Source of the DNA: Kocuria sp.
GTDB lineage: Bacteria > Actinomycetota > Actinomycetes > Actinomycetales > Micrococcaceae
DNA: 64,000 nucleotides
Direction of reading: 5' to 3'
Assembly (NCBI RefSeq): GCF_030538595.1
Contig: NZ_JAUNTS010000001.1
Coordinates: forward strand, 317,112 to 381,111
The notes under the pieces were generated by a model. The model worked only from the letters and a program-made list of their open reading frames with translations. It had not been told where the DNA came from and made no database searches. Numbering within the stretch: the stretch's first letter is position 1; each line of letters opens with the position of its first letter. The position numbers were made by a program, and so were the translations under genes. Shown here piece by piece: positions 51,833 to 60,863 of the stretch.

Positions 51833-52840
51833 TCAGAAGCCCAGGGAGGTCAATGACTTCTTGAGCGCTTCCGCGGAATTGTGCAGCTGCTGGATTTCAG
51901 CATCTGACATGGGTACGGGCAGCTGCTGCAGCACGCCCGAGCGGCCCACCACGGAGGGAACGGAGAGGGCAACGCCGGTGATGCCCTGGTAGTCATCCAG
52001 GATGGTGGAGACCGGCATGACCGCGTGCTGATCGGAGAGGATGGCCTGGCAGATGGCACCGCCTGCCATGCCGATCGCGTAGTTGGTGGCGCCCTTGCCT
52101 GCGATCACGGTGTAGGCGGCGTGCATGACCTCATCCGCGATCTTCTCCCGGACGTCCTCCGGGAAGGCCAGCTGGCCGGAATCGTTCTTCCAGTCCACCA
52201 GGGGAACGGTGCCGATGTTGGCAATCGACCACAGCGGGAACTCGGTGTCTCCGTGTTCACCCACGATCATGGCGTGTACGGACGTGGGCGAAATGCCGGC
52301 TTCCTCTGCCAGGCGCAAGCGCAGGCGGGAGGTGTCCAGCACGGTGCCGGAGGACATGACCCGTTCCTTGGGCAGCCCGGAGAGTTCGCGGAACACGCTG
52401 GTCAACACGTCACAGGGGTTGGTCACCAGAACGTAAACAGCATCCGGTGCCACTTCCAGCAGCTTGGGGGTCAGCGAGCGCAGGATGTTCACGTTGGCCT
52501 CGGCCAGCTCCAGGCGCGGCTGTCCCGGCTTCTGCTTGGCGCCCGCGGTGATCACCACGATGTCAGCACCGGTCAACACGGAGACGTCATCCGAACCGGT
52601 GACCACGGTGGACGGGGAGAACATGGCGCCGTGGGACAGGTCGGCTGCCTCCGCGCGAACCTTGTCCCCGGCGACGTCGAAAATGGCGATTTCGCGGGCG
52701 ATCCCACGGATCTGGCAGAAGTAGGCAAGTGATGATCCCACTGCCCCGGCACCCACAATGCCGATCTTGGAACGGCGATCGGACTGGGTTCCGGTGGACC
52801 AACTGGACGGTGCGGTTGCGGCGGCGGTCGGCTCGGACAT
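51833..52840 (-). CDS. ldh: L-lactate dehydrogenase
   Basis: A 335-residue NAD-dependent dehydrogenase. The Rossmann start is SKIGIVGAGAVGSSLAYF, and the discriminating Asp is in EIAIFDV. The substrate Arg sits in AGAKQKPGQPRLELAEAN, and the catalytic His is in MIVGEHGDTEFPLWS. ATG 52840 follows AAGGGA. The enzyme interconverts pyruvate and lactate, fitting the facultative or microaerobic metabolism of several Micrococcaceae. About 20 extra residues precede the fold. Monocistronic. Confidence 0.94.
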   Translation of the reverse strand: MSEPTAAATAPSSWSTGTQSDRRSKIGIVGAGAVGSSLAYFCQIRGIAREIAIFDVAGDKVRAEAADLSHGAMFSPSTVVTGSDDVSVLTGADIVVITAGAKQKPGQPRLELAEANVNILRSLTPKLLEVAPDAVYVLVTNPCDVLTSVFRELSGLPKERVMSSGTVLDTSRLRLRLAEEAGISPTSVHAMIVGEHGDTEFPLWSIANIGTVPLVDWKNDSGQLAFPEDVREKIADEVMHAAYTVIAGKGATNYAIGMAGGAICQAILSDQHAVMPVSTILDDYQGITGVALSVPSVVGRSGVLQQLPVPMSDAEIQQLHNSAEALKKSLTSLGF

Positions 52841-52935
52841 CGGGGTCCCTTCGGATCGGGTCTGTTGCGCCGGTTTGGATCTCACCGACGGTGCGGGGCC
52901 TCTGTGCCCCACGACCACCAGTTTCCAACAACATC

Positions 52936-52967
52936 GCAACGGGCGGCAAGCAATTGCCGCCCGTTGC
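52936..52967 (-). terminator. Terminator after the CitE-like gene
   Basis: GCAACGGGCGGCAA (52936-52949) and its complement (52954-52967) form a 14-bp stem with a GCAA loop. It lies 50 bases beyond the CitE-like stop and about 95 bases upstream of ldh, on whose leader it might also act. Confidence 0.65.
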
Positions 52968-53016
52968 CGATATTTTCCACGTTCTTACCGTGGGTTTATG
53001 TGGGATTGGTTGCGGT

Positions 53017-53976
53017 TCAGCAGTGGTAGGTGTCTGTGGGTGCCTCAAAGTGAACGTCGTAGCCCTGCGGCACCGTCAACCCGAAGGCAGCCGCCAGCCC
53101 CAAGACCTTGTTGGCGCGGGCCAATCGCGGCAAATCCGAGCCGTTGCGAATCTGCCCACCGGCGGCCTCGAACTCCGTCAAGAACTCACTGGCCCAGGTC
53201 ATCTCTTGCAGCGACGGGGACAGGCCCTCATTGACCGTGGCAGTTTGCTCGGGCATCAAACACAGTTTGCCGGTCATTCCGAACTCCGCTGTCACTGCGG
53301 CGGCTTCTGCCAGCTTGGCCCCCAGCGCACCCACGGAGGGCCCGTCAATGGGTCCGGGCAGATTGGCGGCGCGGGAGGCGATGGTGAACTGCGAGCGCGT
53401 GTAGGCCAGGGTCAGCGGATTGTCACCAAAACCAGTGTCCCGGCGGAAGTCCCCCAACCCGAATCCGAGCCGGTAGGTGGAACGGGCACCTGCGATGGCA
53501 GGTAGCGCCTGCACTCCGCGGGCGGTTTCCACCAGGGCAACAATCTTCACGTCCTGCAGAGCTTCAGCGGTGCGGGTCACGTGCTCGGGGCTCTCCACCA
53601 TGGCCAGCATGACGCCGTCGAGCCCCGGAACTCCGGACAGGGCGGCCAAATCTTCAGCCCACCAGGGAGTACCGAAACCGTTGATGCGCACCCAGCCACG
53701 GCGGCGATGCCCGCTGTCATCCAGGCTGGAGAGCCAGTCGATCACGGCCTGGCGTGCGGTGGCTTTGTCCGCCGGGGCCACGGAGTCTTCAATGTCATAA
53801 ACCACCACGTCCGCAGCGCTGTCTGCGGCTGGAGCGAATCGGTCGGGCTGAGCGCCGTTGACCAGCAGCCAGGAGCGGGCAAGTTCGGGGCCCACCTGCT
53901 GGTGGGCCGTGGCAGTGGCTTGGCCGCTGGTCTTGCGCGAAGTTTCGGGAGTGGATTCGGTGATCGTGGTTGTCAT
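53017..53976 (-). CDS. HpcH/HpaI-CitE-family lyase
   Basis: A 319-residue member of the citrate lyase beta subunit/malyl-CoA lyase group. The phosphate-binding Arg start is ARSWLLVNGAQPDRFA, and ADVVVYDIEDSVAPADK carries the Mg-binding acidic residues. Further on are WVRINGFGTPWWAEDL and a IVALVETARGVQALPAI segment with the catalytic Glu. These enzymes cleave or make C-C bonds of CoA esters such as citramalyl-CoA or malyl-CoA. No citE partner genes are adjacent, so a stand-alone lyase is likely. The N-terminal 30 residues are a Thr/Ser-rich extension. Confidence 0.82.
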   Translation of the reverse strand: MTTTITESTPETSRKTSGQATATAHQQVGPELARSWLLVNGAQPDRFAPAADSAADVVVYDIEDSVAPADKATARQAVIDWLSSLDDSGHRRRGWVRINGFGTPWWAEDLAALSGVPGLDGVMLAMVESPEHVTRTAEALQDVKIVALVETARGVQALPAIAGARSTYRLGFGLGDFRRDTGFGDNPLTLAYTRSQFTIASRAANLPGPIDGPSVGALGAKLAEAAAVTAEFGMTGKLCLMPEQTATVNEGLSPSLQEMTWASEFLTEFEAAGGQIRNGSDLPRLARANKVLGLAAAFGLTVPQGYDVHFEAPTDTYHC

Positions 53977-54517
53977 GACGAGTGTCCTTCACAGTGAGGG
54001 GCTTGAGTCTGGAAGCCCAAGGTGTGCCCCACCGAGTTGTTCTCAGCATTTCCGTGTCATGCCAAAAACAGCTCAGCGAGGAGAAAAGTAACCGCCCCTG
54101 CCAGCCGGCCCACACGGTGAATCAACAACGTGCCGCCGAGCAGGTCACCGCAACTGATGGATTGCAGCGGTTACCAGAAAGATCCGTTGCACGACCACCA
54201 CCGCGAGTGTGCGGGAGGGTGCACTGCGCAGACCTGATTGATGGGGTCTGCACCGGGGAACTTCTGAAACGATGAACCAGACCCTACCGGATAGTAGTGA
54301 TTCAGGCCACATGGCAGCACAGCGCGCTGGCGTGGCACTCTCGGGGCCGTACGGGATCGTCTTACTACTGCCCTCACGGCAGTACCTGCCCAGTCCCGTA
54401 GGCCTGATCTGCCCAGTCTCGCAGGGCTTTATCTGCTCTTTAGTTTGACCTCATGGCCCGGTCCCGCACGGGAAACTGCCCGGTGGGTCTTTCACTGATC
54501 CGAGTGATCAGGAACAA
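53977..54517. other. 541-bp intergenic region with degenerate repeats
   Basis: Lies upstream of the CitE-like gene and downstream of hrpB (both minus strand). No credible gene was seen. Between about 54350 and 54440, related segments recur: CTGCCCAGTCCCGTAGG, then CTGCCCAGTCTCGCAGGG and CTGCTCTTTAG. This looks like another short degenerate tandem array. A CTGATC/GATCAG pair near 54494-54511 could help end hrpB transcription. Confidence 0.4.
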
Positions 54518-57265
54518 TCACCGCCGCTTGGTCCGCGCGGTGGCCGGAGCGCTCCACGGGTCTTCCGGCCAGGGGTGTTTGGGGTAACGGCCGCGCATTT
54601 CTGCCCGCACCTGGGCGTAGGGGCCGGACCAGAAAGACCTGAGATCTGAGGTGATGGCAAGCTCGCGCCCGGCGGGTGAGAGCAGATGGAACACCACCGG
54701 AACGGTCCCCTCCAGAACGAGGGGAGATTGTGCCAGCCCAAAGCACTCTTGGAGTTTCACCCGGACCACGGGCTGGTCCCCTTCCCAGTCAATGCGGGGT
54801 CGTGATCCGGATGGCACGGGCAGTGCCGTGGGAGCCAGCTCCTCCAGGCGGGCAGCTTCCGGCCACGGGAGGAGGCGTTGCAAGGCGGTTTTGAGATCCA
54901 GATCCTTGGGGCGGACCCCTTGGGCCAAGCGGGCGATCTCCGGAGACAGCCAGGTCTCCAGGTTGGCCAGGAGTGCGTCGTCGTCCATGTCTGGCCAGGG
55001 AGCGCCCACGTGGCGATGTACGGCGGCAAGGCGGGCACGCAGTTGCTTGGCCTCCGTGGAGAAGTGGAGCAGGCTCAGCCCTTGGCGCAGCAGCGTTTCC
55101 CGAAAGGCCTCCTGCGCTTGTGCGGGCGTCGGTTGCACGGGAGTGGAAGCCAGGATGATGGCGCCCAGGCGATGCACCTGCCGCGCAGTGATGGTTCCGT
55201 GCGCAAAGTTGGTCTCCACCCGATTGGTGACCAGATCACTCGCCAGGTGGGTGGCGATGGTTTCCGCGGTGGGCTGGTCCAATGCCACAGCGCTGCGGAT
55301 CACGGCCCCGGTCCCCTGCGCGTTACGGCCCTGAGCACGGGCAACATCTGCCACGGCCAGCCACTCGTGATGTTGCAATGCGGAGCCGGACGGTAGCCCG
55401 GCTCGGGTGCCACCGGCAAATAGATAGGTGTTGCCGTCCTGGCGGGCAATCCATTCTGGACGGGCCAGGGCCACCACCGCGCCAACGTGGTACTCGGGGC
55501 GAACCGTGAGTGTGCCGACTACTTCAGCCAGGCCAGCCGTGGTGTTGAGCTCAGCTGTGGTGCTGAGTTCAGCCGTCGGGCCGGTTGGGGTGGTCACCAC
55601 ATTGGCCAGCCTGCGCACCTCAGCGCGCCACGCGGGTGCGGAACGGACCGCCCGCAGCACGGCCGTGAGGTCACCACCCGGGGCGTGCTGGTCGCTGGAG
55701 AGTGTGGCCACCACCTCGGCCGCCGTTCGGGGGTCCACCAGATGGGCTCCCACCAGCAGTGCTCGGGCCAGACGAGGATCGGCTGGGACATCCGCAAGGC
55801 GTCGGCCAAGGGCGGTGGCGCGGTCGGCGTCGTCGGTGGCTCCCAAAGTCCGCAAAGTGGCCTGGGCTTGCGCCATGGAACGTTCCGGGGGCGCGGTGGG
55901 CAAGCTCAGCCCGCTGCCACCGGGAGCGCCCCACACCGCCAAGGCAAGGGCGGCCGCCGTGAGGTCAGCGGTGGCGATTTCGGGGGTGACGTGGGCGGGC
56001 ATGGCTGCCCACGTACGCTCGTCGTAACAGCGCACGGCACGCCCCGGCCCCAGGCGGGCGGCACGGCCGGCGCGCTGATCGGCCGACGCCCGGGAGGCGG
56101 CCACTGTGACCAATCCGGTCATCCCGCGTACCGTGTCCCGGCGCGGCTCACGAGCCAAACCGGAGTCGATCACCAGGCGTACGCCCGGCACGGTCAGTGA
56201 GGATTCCGCCAGGGAGGTGGTGACGACGACGCGCGCCGGCTCCCCCGGGAGTCGCCCGGAAACGGCGCGATCCTGTTCCCTGGGATGAATGCGGCCGTGT
56301 AATTCCAAAACCTCCACAGCCGGAAGCGCACCGGAGGCGCCCTGGGCATGTGGCTCTCCACCGATGTCCGCGCCGTGGAGGTGACGCAGGTGCTCGGCAA
56401 CGCGCGCCACCTCCCAGGCGCCGGGAACAAAAACCAGGGCGTCCGTGGTGGGGTCTGCCGCCAGCGCCCGTGCATGCTCCCGAGCAGCCACATCCGCAAT
56501 GTGCCGCAGGAAAGTGCGGGTCACACCACTATCATCCAGACGTGGTTGCTCGGCAGGTTTCCATTCGATGTCCAAGGGATGCACCACGGCGGGGCTGTCC
56601 ACAATCGGGGCCGGTGCACCAGCATCAGTAGGGAGTAGGCCGGCGAAAAGTGGAGCATCCACCGTGGCGGACATGGCCATCACGGGCAGATCCTCCCGCA
56701 GCTGCCGCACTTCGGCCAGCATGCCTGTCAAGAGATCGGTGTCCAGGCCACGCTCGTGAACTTCGTCCAGTACAACGGCCCCGACCCCGCGCAGTTCCGG
56801 GTCTTTGAGCAATCGACGCAGCAGGATTCCCGGGGTCACAAACTCCACCGAGGCATCCGGCCCCAGTGTGCGCTGGCCACGCACGCTGAACCCGGCCACC
56901 TCCCCCACCCGGGTGTTGGTGAGCCGGGCCAGCCGGGAGGCTGCTGCGCGCGCCGCCACACGCCGCGGCTGAGTCACGACGACGCGGCCCGCCCCCACCT
57001 CACGGTCGCCCCGTTTGGGGGAGGTGGGTGTGCTGTCCGCGTGAGGAGGTGTTGTTGGGTTGTTGGTGTGGGCGGGTGTTGAGACGGTTGCCGCCAGGAG
57101 ATTGGCCACCAAAGGAGGAATGAAGGTGGTTTTGCCGGACCCGGGCGGTGCTTGAATCACCGCTGATCCCTGATTCAAGGCATCCGCAACTTGCGTGGCC
57201 AAGTCCGCGATGGGTAAGCCTGCACCAATGCTGTTCAGGTCAAAGGGAAGTGCTGGCATACCCAT
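54518..57265 (-). CDS. hrpB: HrpB-type ATP-dependent helicase
   Basis: A 915-residue DEAH-family helicase of the HrpB type. Walker A is IQAPPGSGKTTFIPP, followed by motif II DEVHERGLDTDLL, motif III MSATVDAP and motif VI DQRAGRAARLGPG. HA2-like and HrpB C-terminal domains follow, ending WSAPATARTKRR. The biochemical role of HrpB is poorly known; related enzymes act on RNA. ATG 57265 or 57259 gives the usual start. Two disordered inserts are notable: Thr/Pro-rich sequence after motif I and an 18-nt repeat (ELSTTA, ELNTTA at 55537-55572). Confidence 0.9.
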   Translation of the reverse strand: MGMPALPFDLNSIGAGLPIADLATQVADALNQGSAVIQAPPGSGKTTFIPPLVANLLAATVSTPAHTNNPTTPPHADSTPTSPKRGDREVGAGRVVVTQPRRVAARAAASRLARLTNTRVGEVAGFSVRGQRTLGPDASVEFVTPGILLRRLLKDPELRGVGAVVLDEVHERGLDTDLLTGMLAEVRQLREDLPVMAMSATVDAPLFAGLLPTDAGAPAPIVDSPAVVHPLDIEWKPAEQPRLDDSGVTRTFLRHIADVAAREHARALAADPTTDALVFVPGAWEVARVAEHLRHLHGADIGGEPHAQGASGALPAVEVLELHGRIHPREQDRAVSGRLPGEPARVVVTTSLAESSLTVPGVRLVIDSGLAREPRRDTVRGMTGLVTVAASRASADQRAGRAARLGPGRAVRCYDERTWAAMPAHVTPEIATADLTAAALALAVWGAPGGSGLSLPTAPPERSMAQAQATLRTLGATDDADRATALGRRLADVPADPRLARALLVGAHLVDPRTAAEVVATLSSDQHAPGGDLTAVLRAVRSAPAWRAEVRRLANVVTTPTGPTAELSTTAELNTTAGLAEVVGTLTVRPEYHVGAVVALARPEWIARQDGNTYLFAGGTRAGLPSGSALQHHEWLAVADVARAQGRNAQGTGAVIRSAVALDQPTAETIATHLASDLVTNRVETNFAHGTITARQVHRLGAIILASTPVQPTPAQAQEAFRETLLRQGLSLLHFSTEAKQLRARLAAVHRHVGAPWPDMDDDALLANLETWLSPEIARLAQGVRPKDLDLKTALQRLLPWPEAARLEELAPTALPVPSGSRPRIDWEGDQPVVRVKLQECFGLAQSPLVLEGTVPVVFHLLSPAGRELAITSDLRSFWSGPYAQVRAEMRGRYPKHPWPEDPWSAPATARTKRR

Positions 57266-57723
57266 AGTCTGGCAGGCCGGGGTTCTCCGCATATGAGCTC
57301 GGGCTCTTTGTATAGAGGCTTGGGCTCTTTGCATTGGGGACCGGGCTTCACTGCATTAAGGGCCGGGGGCTGTCTGCAAAGAGCCTGGGGTCGGCGTCGG
57401 GGCTGTGGCGCTGCTGGAGGTCCGCTGTCAAGGACACACTGGTTGAGTGTGGTTGCGGAACTCTGGTGGGGGCGCAGTGGCGGAGGGGCCCACTGTCGAG
57501 CTCGCAGATTGTGGGCAGTGCCAGTGGGGGAATCAAAACAGTAATCGGTGGCTGCGGCCCAGGCTGGGCACGGTCGAGGTCGCATGTGCCAGTGCCAGTG
57601 CCAGTTTAAGCAGCGCGTGCTGGCTGCATCGCTTGATCACGTTTTGGTGACTTTGATGGTGAATGTGACGTTTGGTTGTCATTTAACCCTTGTGTTGTCT
57701 GACCCCCTTGGAAGACTTGATTC
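57266..57723. other. 458-bp divergent intergenic region with simple repeats
   Basis: Separates divergent hrpB and the HNH gene. GGGCTCTTTG recurs at about 57301 and 57325, and the hexamer GCCAGT is tandemly repeated three times at about 57588-57605. The last 100 bases before the HNH gene are noticeably AT-richer and likely contain its promoter. No gene was supported on either strand. Confidence 0.45.
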
Positions 57724-60180
57724 ATGGCACCGAACAAAGGCCACCAGGAGGACGACTCCACAGGCCAGCTCCCACTTCCACCGCTGACACCGGCGCAGCC
57801 GGACGCAGCGGCCAGGGGCGTGGTCGGAGAGCACAACCGTGCAGAGACGAACAACACCAACGCCGTTCTTGATACCGGCCGTGCAGGTCTGGATGCCAGT
57901 TGTGCGGGACCTGCTAGTGGCTGTGCGGATCTTGATGGCCGTTGCACAGATCATGACGGCTGCTCCTCGGGCTCTGACAGCAGTTGCGGACGTCTAGATA
58001 GCAGCCGCGTAGGAGGCGCTGCACCTGCCCAACCGTGCAGCGCATCAAATCTCCCCGCACCAAGCACCGCCCCGGGTTTCGCCCCCGGCGGCATGGCAGA
58101 CACTCTAGGGACCACACATCAGCGCGCGCCCCATGCCCCATCAGGCACTCCTTCAGATACTCCCGAACTAGCTTCTGTTCTGGAATCACCGGAGACCACA
58201 GCATTTCGGCGCCGCCATTTTTCAGCAGCGGATGTTGAGCCGGAAGACCTGAGAGAACAGGCGGCCTCCCTGGTCACCGGGATGCAGATGGACGTCTCCG
58301 CAGAGGCTGCTGCTCGGGGACGAATCCTGCGTCAAGCGGCCGACCTACATCTGATCACGCTGCGGGCAACTTTCCGTGAGGCTCAGGAGCAGCGGGAAGT
58401 TCTTCAACGGCGCCCCGGTGGCACATCTCCCCGAGATGTGGACTCGGCAACGCTCACAGAAATCCAACGTTGGGCTCAGGAGGACGCCCGCAGCATGGTG
58501 GTCGGTGAACTTGAATTGGCTCTCAAACTCCCCCGCGGGTCCGCTATGGAACTCTTGCGGCAAGCCCTGGTCCTGACCCAGCACCTGCCCCATGTCTTGG
58601 AACAGTTGGAGGCAGGTCAGTTGCTGTGGGATCAGGTGAAGGTGATCCTCAATCAGTGGTCGTCACTGACTGAAACCCACTTTCCGGACTGCACCCATCA
58701 TCTGTCTGCTCTGAACACGTCGCAGACGCTGGCGGGCACTGAAGTTGGTGATCTGTGCGACGTCGCCCCAGACGCCGATCCACCGGAGACCCCCGGAACG
58801 GCTCCAGTGGATGAGTCTGCTGAGGCAGATGCCAACAACACCGGGCACCACCTCACTGGTGCAACGTCATCCGCATCAGCACTTGAGCCGCCACCGGCGC
58901 CTCTGGGCCGATTCCAAGCGGCTGGGGAACGTCTGGTGGTGGACATGATGGAGCGTGCCCAGCAGTGCGGGGCAGCCAAACTGAATGCTTACGGGCATCG
59001 TCGTCGTCATGCCATGGGTGCACCGGCTCAGGCACGGGCGCACCAGAATGCCAAGCGGCACCGGGGCGTCTGGGTGGAACCGGAGGACGATGGTATGGCC
59101 CACCTGCATGCCATCTTGGATGCAGCCACAGCCCTTGCCGCCTGTGACCGCATTGATCGGTTGGCCCAGAACCTCAACGATTCCCCCGGTAGCGCGACTG
59201 CCACCTCTGATGACCACCAGGCCAATGCACCTAAAGGCGCATATGAAGAAGACACCCGCAGTGGTGAGCCAGTGCGTCGTGGGATCGGGGAACGCCGGGC
59301 AGATGTCTTGGCCGACCTCCTGTTGGAGGCCGAACCGTCGCAGAAATCAGAACTGCCGCGTGGCATTCGGGGTCAGGTTTCCGTGATTGTTCCGGTGGAG
59401 CACTTGGTGGCAGCTGATCCCACGCTCGTCAAAGACAACAAAGGGTCGGCTCCCGGACCGGCTCGGCGGGTTCCCGCCACGGATGCGGACACTGCCGCGC
59501 GGTCTGAAGGTAAATCGTGGCAAGCCGAATCGCCCGAGTTGATTGGATACGGGCCTATTTCACCGCTGACGGCTGTGGAGTTGGCCTCCGGAAGTGCATC
59601 CTGGAAGCGGTTGTTGCTGGACCCCGGCACCGGGGAGATCACCCAGTTCGGGAGACAGTCCTACAAAGTTCCCGCTGGTCTACGACGTCAACTGCAGATA
59701 CGGGATGCCACCTGTCGTTTCCCGGGTTGCCGCCGCGCGGCTGAGCGGTGCGATGTTGACCATGCTCTCGCCTGGGAGGACGGTGGCACCACGGACGCTG
59801 AGAACCTGGCACATCTGTGCCGTGCGCACCATCTGCTCAAACACCAAAACGGTCCATTCGGCTCGTGGCACGTCACGCCACAGCACGTTTTGCCCCAGGA
59901 ATCATGGGGAACGTCTGCGCCAGATAACCACAGTTCGCCCACGAACAATGTCGGGTCAGCCATGCCCAGCCCTGGCAATGACGGCAGCCCTGCCAACGGT
60001 GCCAACGGTGCCAACGGCATTATGTTCACATCGCCGTTGGGTACAACACGGCACAGCAGCGTGGAACATTCGCTGTTCGCCACCAGCGACTCGGCAACCA
60101 GCGGCATCGACAACGCCAGTGGGAACTCAGAAGCCGCTACAACACACGATGTCTTTCCCGAGGACCCACCCCCGTTTTAG
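57724..60180 (+). CDS. DUF222/HNH endonuclease domain protein
   Basis: An 818-residue protein of the actinobacterial 13E12/DUF222-HNH type. Helical DUF222 sequence covers about residues 180-470 (ARGRILRQAADLHLITLRA). The HNH nuclease is near 665-710: CRFPGCRRAAERCDVDHALA, then GGTTDAENLAHLCRAHH, with the zinc-binding Cys pairs and catalytic His. These are multicopy genes in many actinobacteria with unknown biological role. Residues 48-96 are seven 7-codon degenerate repeats with recurring L-D and Cys (57865-58011). The C-terminus is Ser/Asn-rich with GANGAN repeats. GGAAGA precedes ATG 57724. Confidence 0.87.
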   Translation: MAPNKGHQEDDSTGQLPLPPLTPAQPDAAARGVVGEHNRAETNNTNAVLDTGRAGLDASCAGPASGCADLDGRCTDHDGCSSGSDSSCGRLDSSRVGGAAPAQPCSASNLPAPSTAPGFAPGGMADTLGTTHQRAPHAPSGTPSDTPELASVLESPETTAFRRRHFSAADVEPEDLREQAASLVTGMQMDVSAEAAARGRILRQAADLHLITLRATFREAQEQREVLQRRPGGTSPRDVDSATLTEIQRWAQEDARSMVVGELELALKLPRGSAMELLRQALVLTQHLPHVLEQLEAGQLLWDQVKVILNQWSSLTETHFPDCTHHLSALNTSQTLAGTEVGDLCDVAPDADPPETPGTAPVDESAEADANNTGHHLTGATSSASALEPPPAPLGRFQAAGERLVVDMMERAQQCGAAKLNAYGHRRRHAMGAPAQARAHQNAKRHRGVWVEPEDDGMAHLHAILDAATALAACDRIDRLAQNLNDSPGSATATSDDHQANAPKGAYEEDTRSGEPVRRGIGERRADVLADLLLEAEPSQKSELPRGIRGQVSVIVPVEHLVAADPTLVKDNKGSAPGPARRVPATDADTAARSEGKSWQAESPELIGYGPISPLTAVELASGSASWKRLLLDPGTGEITQFGRQSYKVPAGLRRQLQIRDATCRFPGCRRAAERCDVDHALAWEDGGTTDAENLAHLCRAHHLLKHQNGPFGSWHVTPQHVLPQESWGTSAPDNHSSPTNNVGSAMPSPGNDGSPANGANGANGIMFTSPLGTTRHSSVEHSLFATSDSATSGIDNASGNSEAATTHDVFPEDPPPF
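57865..58011 (+). repeat. 21-nt in-frame repeat in HNH gene
   Basis: Seven units of exactly 21 nt, in frame, translating as VLDTGRA, GLDASCA, GPASGCA, DLDGRCT, DHDGCSS, GSDSSCG and RLDSSRV. Nucleotide identity between units is partial (GGCTGTGCGGAT, GGCCGTTGCACA), so the array is old or diversifying. Confidence 0.8.
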
Positions 60181-60863
60181 GGATTTGCCCCCTACCGGGG
60201 CAGGGCTTCTGCCCACGCCTATTGGGACATGACCCCGCCCATGACGTGCACGAGTTTTGGCCAGAACTGCTCCAGTACCTCGGCCGACTCGTGATTGGCT
60301 TCGCCCGATTCAGGATTCGCACAGCATTGAGCCCAAAACGCAGGCAGTTGGCGGAACCGCCACCATCACCCGGTGTGGGAACGCTCCGGCAGAACGGGCG
60401 TGGGATCGGCTGCCCAGAACCACATGGCATCACCCGAGACAGCATCAAACTCACGGACCCGTTGCGGGTCAGCCTCACAGATCCCTTATGGGCCAACTCA
60501 ACAGAACCACATGGCATGACCCCCGAGACAGCATCACGACCACAGACCCACTGCGAATCAGCCCAACAAAACCAAGTGGCGTAACGCCAGGACGTTTCAT
60601 CAAATTCACGACCCCGCTGTGGGTCAGCCTCACAGAACCACGTGGCATGACCCCCGAGACGGGATCACCCGGGACAGCATTACCCCACGCCCTCCCCGCG
60701 AGCCAGCTCAACAGAACCCCCGGTACGCCCCCTGGGGAATAACACCCGACAGAACCAGGGTGGGATGACCTCTACAGATCAGACTCGCATGATCCCGGGA
60801 AACGTGCCCGGAGAACGTCACTCCGCAGAACCCGTAATGATCCGGCCACGTAGGATCGTGCTC
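60181..60863. other. Intergenic region before menB
   Basis: A 683-base stretch between the HNH gene and menB. The first 200 bases show no gene or structure that I could support. The rest is the degenerate repeat array described separately. Minus-strand frames through the array read as repetitive peptides (such as VMPRGSVRL) without start signals or domains and are treated as non-coding. The menB promoter must lie near the 3' end; TAGGAT at 60851 is a possible ribosome binding site or -10 element. Confidence 0.5.
60389..60835 (+). repeat. Degenerate tandem array, CAGAACCACATGGCATGACC core
   Basis: The core CAGAACC-(A/G)-x-x-TGG-x-x-TGA-CC recurs with starts near 60389, 60415, 60502, 60567, 60633, 60712, 60750 and 60826. 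The copies at 60502 and 60633 match over CCACATGGCATGACCCCC with one change, and most are followed by CGAGACAGCATCA and later by GGGTCAGCCTCA or similar. Spacing varies from 26 to 87 bases. The variable spacing, gradual divergence and lack of unique spacers rule out a CRISPR array. Confidence 0.7.

Noticed and set aside
60137-60711. Minus-strand frames encoding repetitive peptides (GSVRLT-like) across the intergenic array
   Set aside because: They simply translate the degenerate repeat, the frame changes between copies, and there are no start signals.
60389-60835. Possible CRISPR array
   Set aside because: Repeats are degenerate, spacing runs from 26 to 87 bases, the spacers are themselves repeated, and no cas gene is present.
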